A DNA stretch of 64,000 nt, taken from positions 6,695 through 70,694 of the forward strand of contig JANMGQ010000109.1 of the NCBI GenBank assembly GCA_031374735.1, given 5' to 3'. The stretch comes from JABFRJ01 sp031374735. Lineage in GTDB: Bacteria > Pseudomonadota > Alphaproteobacteria > Rhizobiales > Hyphomicrobiaceae. The position numbers and the translations under genes were made by a program. This document shows positions 8,135 through 15,662 of this stretch, in pieces (position 1 is the first letter of the stretch; each line of letters begins with the position of its first letter). Below the pieces are notes generated by a model, which did no database searches, was not told where the DNA came from, and was given only the letters and a program-made list of their open reading frames with translations.

Positions 8135-9058
8135 TCAGAGCCTCTTCGCCATGCGCGGGTCGAGGGCGTCGCGCAGGCCATCCCCGAGCAGATTGACCGC
8201 CAGCACCGTCAGCGACAGGAAGATTGCGGGGAACAAGATGATGTACGGCTTCACCTGCCAGAGCGTGCGGCCATCCGCCATGATGTTCCCCCACGAGGGG
8301 ATCATCGGTGGCGTGCCGGCACCGATGAACGACAGGATCGACTCGATGATCATGGCGCTGCCGCAGATATAGGTCGCCTGTACTGTCAGCGGCGCGATCG
8401 TGTTGGGCAGGATATGGCGCAGAATGATCATTGGCGTTGTCGTGCCGGCCGCAACTGCCGCATCCACATAGGGCTGTTCGCGGAGCGACAGGACGACGCC
8501 GCGCACCAACCGCGACACGCGCGGAATCTCGGCGATCGTGATGGCCATGATCACATTCTGCACGCTGGCGCGCGTCAGCGCCATCAGCGCAATCGCCAGC
8601 AGGATGGGCGGGATCGACATCATGCCGTCCATCACGCGCATGATCACGCCGTCCAGCCGACGCATGTAGCCGGAGATCAGCCCAATGGTCAGGCCGGCGA
8701 TGGACGACAGGACAGCCACCGAAAAGCCGACCAGCAATGAGACGCGCGCCCCATACAAGACTCGCGAATAGATATCGCGGCCGAACGCATCCGTGCCGAA
8801 CCAGAACTCAGCCGATGGCGTGCGCGTACGTTTGATGGGTGCCAGCGCCGTCGGGTCAACGGTCCAGAGCAGCGGCGCGAAAAGCGCGATCGCGAACATC
8901 AGCCCGAGCACGCCAAGACCAAGTGCCATGGTCGGATGTCGGTAGATGAAGCCGAATAGACCCGACCGGACGCGCACCTCCGGCATGATGTCGGGCAGGT
9001 CAGGTGCGGCGGCGTACGGATGCGGGGCTGTCGCGCTTGATGTGGATGTCGCGGTCAA
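8135..9058 (-). CDS. peptide ABC transporter permease (DppC type)
   Basis: A 307-residue inner-membrane permease. It has a cytoplasmic N-terminus of about 45 residues, six predicted membrane segments and the EAA-type loop near AVAAGTTTPMIILRHILPN that contacts the ATPases. The start is a TTG at 9058 within a TTGA overlap with the stop of the DppB-like gene. GAGG lies eight bases upstream of that TTG, supporting it. An ATG 24 codons in (8986) is the alternative. DppC and DppB subunits form the membrane channel. Confidence 0.9.
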   Translation of the reverse strand: MTATSTSSATAPHPYAAAPDLPDIMPEVRVRSGLFGFIYRHPTMALGLGVLGLMFAIALFAPLLWTVDPTALAPIKRTRTPSAEFWFGTDAFGRDIYSRVLYGARVSLLVGFSVAVLSSIAGLTIGLISGYMRRLDGVIMRVMDGMMSIPPILLAIALMALTRASVQNVIMAITIAEIPRVSRLVRGVVLSLREQPYVDAAVAAGTTTPMIILRHILPNTIAPLTVQATYICGSAMIIESILSFIGAGTPPMIPSWGNIMADGRTLWQVKPYIILFPAIFLSLTVLAVNLLGDGLRDALDPRMAKRL

Positions 9059-9996
9059 TAACGGATCCTCGGATCAAGGGCCATGTAGGCGATGTCGATG
9101 GCGAGGTTGACCAGCACGTAGACGAACGAGAACATCAGCACGATGCCCTGGATCAGCGGATAGTCCCGCCGCACGATGGCGTCGATGGTCAACCGCCCGA
9201 GGCCTGGAATAGCGAACACGCTTTCCGTGACGACCGCGCCGCCAATGAGCAGGGCGACACCAATCCCGATCACGGTCACAATCGGTACGGCCGCGTTCTT
9301 GAGTGCGTGAATGAACAGCACGGTATGTTCGCCGAGCCCCTTGGCGCGCGCTGTGCGGATGTAGTCCTGGCTCAGGACTTCCATCATTGTCGCGCGGGTG
9401 ATGCGTGCGATGAGGGCGATGTAGACAAAGCCAAGAGCGATCCCTGGTAGAATGAGGTTCTCCAGCCACGGCCAGAAGCCCTTTGCGAAGGGGGTATAGC
9501 CCTGCACTGGCAGCCATTCGAGTTCGAGGGCGAAGACGTAGGCGAGCAGATATCCGACCACGAACACCGGCACGGAAAAGCCGATGACGGACAGCCCCAT
9601 CATGATCCGGTCGAGCCAGCTGCCAACCTTCCAGGCGGCCAGCACACCCATCGGCACAGCGGCTGTGACGGCAAACACCAGCGTCACGATCATCAGGGAC
9701 AGCGTCGGTTCGATGCGCTGGCGGATGAGTTCGGTGACCGGCAAGCCTGTGAACATCGAAGTGCCGAGATTGCCATGCAAAATCAGCCAAACCCATTCGC
9801 CGAAGCGAATGAGAAACGGCCGGTCGAGACCAAGGCTCTGGCGGATGCGCTCGACATCTGCCGGCGACGCCTGATCGCCAGCGATGACCGCCGCCGGATC
9901 ACCCGGTGCGATGTACAGCAGGCTGAAGACGAACAGAGCGACGATCGCCATGACCGGGATCGTCGCCAGCACGCGCCTGAGGATGTAGCCAAACAT
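9055..9996 (-). CDS. peptide ABC transporter permease (DppB type)
   Basis: A 313-residue inner-membrane permease with the DppB hallmark start MFGYILRRVLATIPVMAIV, a periplasmic region containing PGDPAAVIAGDQAS, and the EAA loop around YIRTARAKGLGEHTVLF. Six membrane segments can be traced. It is the first of four overlapping transporter genes. It is separated from the binding-protein gene by 354 bp that hold a long palindromic element (10090-10328). The element could set different expression levels for binding protein and membrane parts; that is inference. Confidence 0.91.
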   Translation of the reverse strand: MFGYILRRVLATIPVMAIVALFVFSLLYIAPGDPAAVIAGDQASPADVERIRQSLGLDRPFLIRFGEWVWLILHGNLGTSMFTGLPVTELIRQRIEPTLSLMIVTLVFAVTAAVPMGVLAAWKVGSWLDRIMMGLSVIGFSVPVFVVGYLLAYVFALELEWLPVQGYTPFAKGFWPWLENLILPGIALGFVYIALIARITRATMMEVLSQDYIRTARAKGLGEHTVLFIHALKNAAVPIVTVIGIGVALLIGGAVVTESVFAIPGLGRLTIDAIVRRDYPLIQGIVLMFSFVYVLVNLAIDIAYMALDPRIRY

Positions 9997-10089
9997 TGGA
10001 GCCGTGGTCTTCCCGTTTGTCTCGGTTCGTCTCGGGTTGAGGAACGTCCGTGGTCAAGCGCGTCGTCCGAACGCAAACGCCGCAGCGCA

Positions 10090-10328
10090 CTCCACTTCCC
10101 TCTCCCCTCACTTCTGAGGGGAGAGGGCAAAGACCGACCGCGCGCTGAAAGCGCGGTCGGTCGAGGGTGAGGGGCGGCTGCTTGCTCAACCGAGATCGAT
10201 CCGCTGGAGTAGCGCATGCTGGTACGGCGTCAGTGCAAGCGGCCGCCCCTCACCCACCACCATTAAGTCGCGAGCGACTTAATGGTGGTCTCCCTCTCCC
10301 CCTGAAGAAGGGGGAGAGGGAAGTGGAG
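10090..10328. repeat. 239-bp palindromic composite element, copy 1
   Basis: The ends are perfect inverted 18-mers (CTCCACTTCCCTCTCCCC at 10090-10107, its complement at 10311-10328). Inside are a CCCTCTCC...GGAGAGGG hairpin, a hairpin with 12-base arms at 10132-10143 and 10151-10162, a long-range inverted pair around GGTGAGGGGCGGC and GCCGCCCCTCACC, and a hairpin with 15-base arms at 10256-10270 and 10275-10289. It closely matches in design the element at 52412-52648. It sits between the binding-protein gene and the permease genes of one operon. No protein is encoded, and it resembles a MITE or a REP/BIME-type element. Confidence 0.85.
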
Positions 10329-10350
10329 CACTACCTTTAAGCCCGATCCC

Positions 10351-11949
10351 TCACGCTTTCTTGACGCCGCTGAACCATGGCAGCGGACCATTGGTAATGC
10401 CGCTGAGATTTGAGCGCCACGCCTGGTAGCCGAGGTAGAAGCCCGTCGGGATGTAGGTCACGTGCTCCATGCTGGCTTTGTTGACCCGCGCCATGATCGC
10501 CTTCTCTTCGTCCAGCGTTTTGGCATCGTACCAGCTCGCGATATCCTTCTCGATCTCGGGATCGTCAGGCCAGCCGAACCACGCCTTTTCGCCGCTGGCG
10601 CGCAACGCAATGTAGCCAACCGGGCTCGTGCAGTCGGAACCGGCGTGCCACGTGTGGAACATGCCCCAACCGCCTTGGCCGGGTGGGCTCTTCGACGCGC
10701 GGCGTTGACCAACCGTGCCCCAGTCGGTTGCGACGAAATCAACGGTCATGCCGATCCGCTTCAAGAGATCGGCTGTGATTTCGCCCATGGCTTTCACGGG
10801 CGCCAGATCCTGGCCAACGACACACGTCACAGGCTGGCCGCTATAGCCGGCTTCAGCCAGCAACTTCTTTGCGGCGTCATAGTCGCGCTTGCCCTTGAGC
10901 GGTTCGCCGCCCTCTTCGGAGTACAGCGGCGTACCCGGCGTGAAGAAGCTCGGCAACGACTTCCACAGCGCATCTTCGGAGCCGACGACGGCGCGCATGT
11001 AGTCTTCTTGGCTCAACGCCATCTGCACGGCCCGACGTACCTTCACGTTATTGAAGGGCGGGTGCATGTGGTTCAGGCGGAATGATCCGATGTTGCCCAG
11101 GGGATCGGCGATATCGACCTTGATATTGCGGTTGCGCTTCAGCAGCGGAACGAGATCCGGGATCGGGCTCTCCCACCAATCCACTTCGCCGCTCTGCAGC
11201 GCGGCAGACGCCGTCGCGGGATCCGGCATGATGATCCACTCGATACGATCGAAGTTGATCGTCTTGCCACCCGACAGCCACTCGGAGGGCTCTCCGCGCG
11301 GCACGTAATCCTTGTTGAGTTCGAACGCGGCGATGGCGCCGGGCTTCCAATCGGCGCGCACGAACTTCATCGGGCCGGAGCCGACGTACTCTTCGATTTG
11401 CTTGAAGGGGTCGGTCTTGGCGATCCGCTCTGGCATGATGAAGCAGCAGGGCGTGCCGACTTTGCCGAGCGCCAGCATCATCTTCGGGTAGGGCTTTGAG
11501 AGCACCCACTTGAACGTCCGGTCATCGACCGCAACCAGTTCCTTCTGGATGGCCTTGAGCATCTGCCCCATGGCATCGCGCACGCTCCAGCGCTCGATGC
11601 TGGCGACGCAATCCTTGGCCAGGACCTTTGCGCCGTCGTGGAACTTGAGGCCGTCGCGCAGCTTGAACGTCCAGGTCAATCCATCCGAAGACACCTCTTC
11701 GCTGTCGATCATCTGCCGCTTGGCTTCGAGCTTGCTGTTCATCCCATAGAGGGTGTCCCAGACCAGCTGCGAGGCGTTGCGGACAACGTATTGTGTGCCC
11801 CAGATCGGGTCGAAGTTGGCGAGGTTTGCCTGGGGCACGAACTTCAGCACGCGCGCGTTCTGCGCGATGGCCGGCATGGCGAGACCGCCGGTCGTGGCTG
11901 CAACAGCGCCGGTGGCGCCGATGCTCTTGAGAACTTTTCTGCGATCCAT
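10351..11949 (-). CDS. peptide ABC transporter substrate-binding protein (SBP family 5)
   Basis: A 532-residue periplasmic binding protein of the DppA/OppA family 5. It has the family motifs LRDGLKFHDGAKVLAKDCV, a GSGPMKFV segment and a VRRAVQMALSQEDY segment. The export signal MDRRKVLKSIGATGAVAA has an arginine pair, compatible with Tat export, and ends near AMPAIAQ. The ATG at 11949 is supported by GGGGAG nine bases upstream; a 24-codon upstream extension lacks this. It delivers ligands to the permease and ATPases encoded at 6153-9996. The divergent amidase at 12130 suggests peptide or amide substrates. Confidence 0.9.
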   Translation of the reverse strand: MDRRKVLKSIGATGAVAATTGGLAMPAIAQNARVLKFVPQANLANFDPIWGTQYVVRNASQLVWDTLYGMNSKLEAKRQMIDSEEVSSDGLTWTFKLRDGLKFHDGAKVLAKDCVASIERWSVRDAMGQMLKAIQKELVAVDDRTFKWVLSKPYPKMMLALGKVGTPCCFIMPERIAKTDPFKQIEEYVGSGPMKFVRADWKPGAIAAFELNKDYVPRGEPSEWLSGGKTINFDRIEWIIMPDPATASAALQSGEVDWWESPIPDLVPLLKRNRNIKVDIADPLGNIGSFRLNHMHPPFNNVKVRRAVQMALSQEDYMRAVVGSEDALWKSLPSFFTPGTPLYSEEGGEPLKGKRDYDAAKKLLAEAGYSGQPVTCVVGQDLAPVKAMGEITADLLKRIGMTVDFVATDWGTVGQRRASKSPPGQGGWGMFHTWHAGSDCTSPVGYIALRASGEKAWFGWPDDPEIEKDIASWYDAKTLDEEKAIMARVNKASMEHVTYIPTGFYLGYQAWRSNLSGITNGPLPWFSGVKKA

Positions 11950-12129
11950 TGTGTCCGCTCCCCGTTTTGTCGACATACACTGCGCGCGGGCGCATGATGA
12001 AATTTGTGATCGCGCGATCACGACGGCCCATTGGGCTTCAATCGGCGACAGGCGTCAAGGCATCAGTTCTAGGCAGCGTGCCTGAACTTTTGGCGGAGCC
12101 GCATCCGAGTTGCGAAGGGTGAAACGGAA

Positions 12130-13449
12130 ATGTCAGGTACGGCAAGCCTCCAAAACTACGCACGAGATCCCGGCCGGTTGGCTGACCTAGCCTCCGCTAT
12201 CGCCGCGCGTCGGCTTTCGCCAGTCGAGCTTGTGCGGACCTATCTCGCGCGGATTGAGGCTGTCGAACCAACCGTTCATGCATGGCGACACGTTGACAAT
12301 GTAGGCGCGCTCGCAGTTGCGGAGCAGCGCCACAAAGAAGCGCAGGCCGGCCATATCCGTGGTCCGTTGCATGGCATTCCCGTCGGCATCAAGGACATCA
12401 TCGATGTCGAGGGGCTGCCAACACTGTGCAACAGCCGCTCGCGTGCGGGCTCAGTGCCGGCCACCTCCGACGCTGAAATCGTACGTGCGCTGAAGGCTCA
12501 AGGCGCCATCATCCTTGGCAAGGTGCACACGACCGAGTTCGCCTTCTTCGACCCGTCACCAGCCTGCAACCCGCATAATGTCGAACATACGCCGGGTGGC
12601 TCGAGTTCGGGGTCGGCGGCGGCCGTCGCGGCCGGGATGGTACCGCTGACGATCGGCACGCAGACCGTCGCCTCGGTCAATCGTCCGGCCGCCTATTGTG
12701 GCGTTGCTGCATTCAAGCCGTCGACAGGCAGTCTTTCAACGTACGGGATCGCCCCGCTGGGCCCAAGCTATGACACGCCGGGTGTGTTCGGGTGGAGCGT
12801 CGCCGACGCCATCTATGCCTATCTCGCCATCGCCCCGGATCACGCGGCAGCGGCGCTAAAGGCGTCGTCATCAACGATCATTGCAATCCTTGACGATCCG
12901 CATGTGCACGACGCCATTCCCGCCATGAAAACCGCGGCGGCGGCGATGGTGGATCGATGTGCCGCGTCTGGTGCTCGGATCGTGCGCCGTCCGTCTCCGA
13001 TCAGCTTCAAGCGGCTGTTCGAGATCCAGCGGACCACCATGTTGTTTGAGGCCAGTCGCGCGATGCGAGGTTTCATCGATCTACCCAAGGGACAGATCGG
13101 CGAGAAGTTGCTTGGGGCCATCACTGACGGGCTAGCCATGACGGATCAGCGCTACCTCGACGAACGCCAAGAAATCGGCCAACTGCGCCAGACGCTGCTG
13201 GCACAGACGGTGGATTGCGACGCGTTCCTGTGGCCGGCAGCACCGGGACCAGCGCCGCGATCTCTCGCGTGGACTGGCGATCCGAAATACATCGCCCCGT
13301 GGACTGCGATTGGCGGTCCAATTCTGACTGTTCCCGCCGGGGTGACGCCTGATGGCTTGCCGCTCGGTTGCATCCTAATCGGCAAACCCGGCGGCGATCA
13401 CGCCCTGTGTGCGATGGCCGCCAAATTGAGTTATGCATTGGGCGGATGA
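12130..13449 (+). CDS. amidase-signature family amidase
   Basis: A 439-residue cytosolic amidase-signature enzyme hydrolysing carboxamide bonds. The Ser-cisSer-Lys triad is visible: Lys88 in GIPVGIKDIID, the Gly/Ser motif PGGSSSGSAAAVAAG at about 155-169, and the nucleophile Ser182 in GTQTVASVNRPAAYCG. The usual GGS before the nucleophile is VAS here, a mild departure. The length is normal for the family. It is divergent from the binding-protein gene (180 bp between starts), so the two may share a regulatory region and act in one catabolic route. The substrate is not predictable. Confidence 0.88.
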   Translation: MSGTASLQNYARDPGRLADLASAIAARRLSPVELVRTYLARIEAVEPTVHAWRHVDNVGALAVAEQRHKEAQAGHIRGPLHGIPVGIKDIIDVEGLPTLCNSRSRAGSVPATSDAEIVRALKAQGAIILGKVHTTEFAFFDPSPACNPHNVEHTPGGSSSGSAAAVAAGMVPLTIGTQTVASVNRPAAYCGVAAFKPSTGSLSTYGIAPLGPSYDTPGVFGWSVADAIYAYLAIAPDHAAAALKASSSTIIAILDDPHVHDAIPAMKTAAAAMVDRCAASGARIVRRPSPISFKRLFEIQRTTMLFEASRAMRGFIDLPKGQIGEKLLGAITDGLAMTDQRYLDERQEIGQLRQTLLAQTVDCDAFLWPAAPGPAPRSLAWTGDPKYIAPWTAIGGPILTVPAGVTPDGLPLGCILIGKPGGDHALCAMAAKLSYALGG

Positions 13450-13467
13450 ATGCGCGGATGTCGTGTC

Positions 13468-15078
13468 TCAAATGCGTGGCTGGCGCACGGTGCGCGGTGC
13501 CGAATGTCCAGAGGTTGGCCCAGCCCTGCGGATGAGCCAGGGGATTGCCTTTCGATGCTTTTCGCCGCCGAGCTTCTGCAGCGGGCGCATCGATTGCAAC
13601 ACGCGAGCTGCCGGGAAATGCACGCTGGCCTGCGTCCCCTTGCGCAACTCCGACTGCAGATCGAACGTGCCGCCATGCAGCGCGATCAAATTTTGCACGA
13701 TCGGCAGGCCAAGACCCGTCCCCCCCTCGGCAGTCTCGTGGGCCAGTGATCCTTGCCCGAAAGCCTGCAGCACTTTTGGGATCTCGTCCTTTGGAATACC
13801 GGGGCCCGTGTCGCGCACGGTCAGCGCTTGGCCGCCTTGCGGGGTCGGCGCAACCACGAGCGTGATGCGTCCACCACGCGGCGTGAACTTCACAGCGTTG
13901 GACAGCAGGTTGAGCACAATCTGGCGCACAGCGCGTTCGTCGACCCAAAGCTGGGGCAGGTTCGGTGCGATGTCCTGCTCGATCGTAAGACCCTTGCCGT
14001 CTGCCTTGAGCTTCAGCAAGCGCCGGCAGTCATCGACGACATCGGCGAGGCGGACTGCCTCTTCATGCAGTTCGTAGCGGCCGGCTTCGATACGCGAGAG
14101 ATCCAGGATCTCGTTGATGAGATGCAGCAGATGGCGGCCGCTGTCGTGGATGTTGCCAACGTATTCTTTGTACTGCGGGTTATTCAGCGGACCCATCAAC
14201 TCCTCCTGCATGACTTCGGAGAAGCCGAGGATGGCGTTGAGCGGCGTGCGCAATTCGTGGCTCATGGTGGCGAGAAAGCGAGATTTTGCAACGTTGGCGG
14301 CCTCCGCGCGATGGCGTGCCTCTTCCGCGATCTCGCTTTCCTGCTCCCGATCGAAGATCAGGTCGTCGGTCTCAGCGCGTGACACGAGCAGGTTCAGCGC
14401 CGTCGCATAGAGATCCTTGGCGAGCACGATGAAGTACACCTGCAGGCCGAGCGCCATGAAGCCCATGGCGACGTAGAACAGCTCCATCTGCAGGGCGAGG
14501 CGCAGGAACACCGCAACGGTCATGGGGATGGTGCCGGCGTAAAGTGCTGGCATCACGGTGTGGGCAAACGTCATACGGATGGCGAGCAGCACGATCAGGG
14601 CTGCCAGCACGAACACATGGCTTGCCGTATCGGCGGTCGTCGCCGCAACCATGGCCATGCCGGCCCAGCTGATGCCCGAGACAAGCTCAAGAAAGACGAT
14701 GCGGCGGCGCCACTTGTCCACGTGCACATCGTTGCGCGGCTGGGCCAGAAACTGGCGGCAGGCATCCGTCATGAAGAACTTGGTGGCGATGACGAGCGCG
14801 CACCAGCCGAGCGCCTGCAGCTGATTTGGCGCCCAGAACAGCAACGCGAACAGCGAGATAACGGCGAGCGTGGGAATCGTGATCAGCGCCTGCCGCTCGT
14901 TGCGGGCGAAGATGGCGAGCAGTTCGTATTCGAACTCGGGCTTCAGCGTCGTGCCCTGGCTCAGGCGCGCGCGCGCCTCTTTGACCTGGGGGTCGAGGGT
15001 CGACTTGGCCGCACGCTTGCGCCCGCCGGCCTGAGGGGCAGGGGTTGCAGCTCCGGTTGCTTGTGCGTCTGATCCCAT
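13468..15078 (-). CDS. membrane sensor histidine kinase (PleC/DivJ-like)
   Basis: A 536-residue inner-membrane histidine kinase. A basic Ala/Pro-rich N-terminus (1-55) precedes about six membrane segments (65-225) and a short coiled linker. The HisKA domain follows with His274 in TMSHELRTPLNAILGFSE, and the ATPase domain has an N box (VLNLLSNAVKF, about 388-398), DTGPGIP and GTGLGLPI. The sequence MGPLNNPQYKEYVGNIHDSG after the H box is typical of PleC/DivJ/PdhS cell-cycle kinases, though no PAS domain is seen. No response regulator is adjacent, and its partner (perhaps DivK- or PleD-like) would be elsewhere. It converges on the amidase, 18 bp apart. Confidence 0.86.
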   Translation of the reverse strand: MGSDAQATGAATPAPQAGGRKRAAKSTLDPQVKEARARLSQGTTLKPEFEYELLAIFARNERQALITIPTLAVISLFALLFWAPNQLQALGWCALVIATKFFMTDACRQFLAQPRNDVHVDKWRRRIVFLELVSGISWAGMAMVAATTADTASHVFVLAALIVLLAIRMTFAHTVMPALYAGTIPMTVAVFLRLALQMELFYVAMGFMALGLQVYFIVLAKDLYATALNLLVSRAETDDLIFDREQESEIAEEARHRAEAANVAKSRFLATMSHELRTPLNAILGFSEVMQEELMGPLNNPQYKEYVGNIHDSGRHLLHLINEILDLSRIEAGRYELHEEAVRLADVVDDCRRLLKLKADGKGLTIEQDIAPNLPQLWVDERAVRQIVLNLLSNAVKFTPRGGRITLVVAPTPQGGQALTVRDTGPGIPKDEIPKVLQAFGQGSLAHETAEGGTGLGLPIVQNLIALHGGTFDLQSELRKGTQASVHFPAARVLQSMRPLQKLGGEKHRKAIPWLIRRAGPTSGHSAPRTVRQPRI

Positions 15079-15212
15079 GGCACGGCCCCCGCTCCGCAGG
15101 CACGGCGCACCAGCACCAGGCCACGGAAACGTTGCGTTTACCGTGCCGCACAGGCGTTAAGGGGTGGTTGAAATTGATGCGGCGGAGGGCAATCAGGTGA
15201 CCGCGGAACTGC

Positions 15213-15386
15213 ACCCTCTCCCCGTTCTTCACGGGGAGAGGGCCGGGGTGAGGGGCAGCCGCTGCTCGAATCGAGATTGCTGCGCTGGCGCACAATCAAC
15301 GTTTCGCCAGTTGTTCAATCGCCAGATGTGCGGATGCCGCCCCCCTAACCCTTACCCGCTCCCCGTGAAGAAACGGGGAGAGGGGG
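15213..15386. repeat. divergent relative of the palindromic composite element
   Basis: Two stem-loops of the CCCTCTCCCC/GGGGAGAGGG type flank a GGGGTGAGGGGCAGCC segment and its partial complement over about 175 bp (15213-15241 and 15356-15386 are the clearest parts). The design recalls the elements at 10090-10328 and 52412-52648, but the terminal CTCCACTT is missing and the inner hairpins are decayed. It lies in the 330-bp gap between the histidine kinase start and the DUF1674 stop, in which I see no gene. Confidence 0.65.
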
Positions 15387-15408
15387 CTTTCCTGGTGACC
15401 CACTCATA

Positions 15409-15600
15409 TCAGAAGTCCGAGACGATGCCGCCCTTTTCCCAGTCGCCATAGCGCGCGGGGTCGGGACCGTTCTGGCCGCCTTTTTCCTTGGGCGCAGGAG
15501 CCTTGGCGGCAGCCTCGGCATCACGGGCCGCCCGGCGCGCCTTTGCTTCGGCTAGAGCCCGCTCGGCTGCCGGAGACAGGGTTTTCTTGTTGTCGTTCAT
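15409..15600 (-). CDS. DUF1674 protein (SdhAF4-type succinate dehydrogenase assembly factor)
   Basis: A 63-residue protein with the diagnostic DUF1674 C-terminus GPDPARYGDWEKGGIVSDF. This is the segment that in SDHAF4 homologues helps flavinylated SdhA assembly. The N-terminus MNDNKKTLSPAAERALAEA fits bacterial homologues, so I chose the ATG at 15600. An ATG at 15609 is nearly equivalent. An ATG at 15663 forms a TAATG overlap with the chvG stop codon, would add 21 residues, and would suggest coupling. No sdh genes are in the window. Its position directly after chvG is notable. Confidence 0.8.
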   Translation of the reverse strand: MNDNKKTLSPAAERALAEAKARRAARDAEAAAKAPAPKEKGGQNGPDPARYGDWEKGGIVSDF

Positions 15601-15662
15601 ATCGTCCATGTCGCGCAAATCGCTCGCGTTGATCTCTGTTCGTTCCTGGTAACGTGCAGCCA

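Noticed and set aside
12022..12129. Dedicated regulator between the peptide-binding protein and the amidase
   Set aside because: Only about 180 bp separate the divergent starts and no reading frame fits a regulator.
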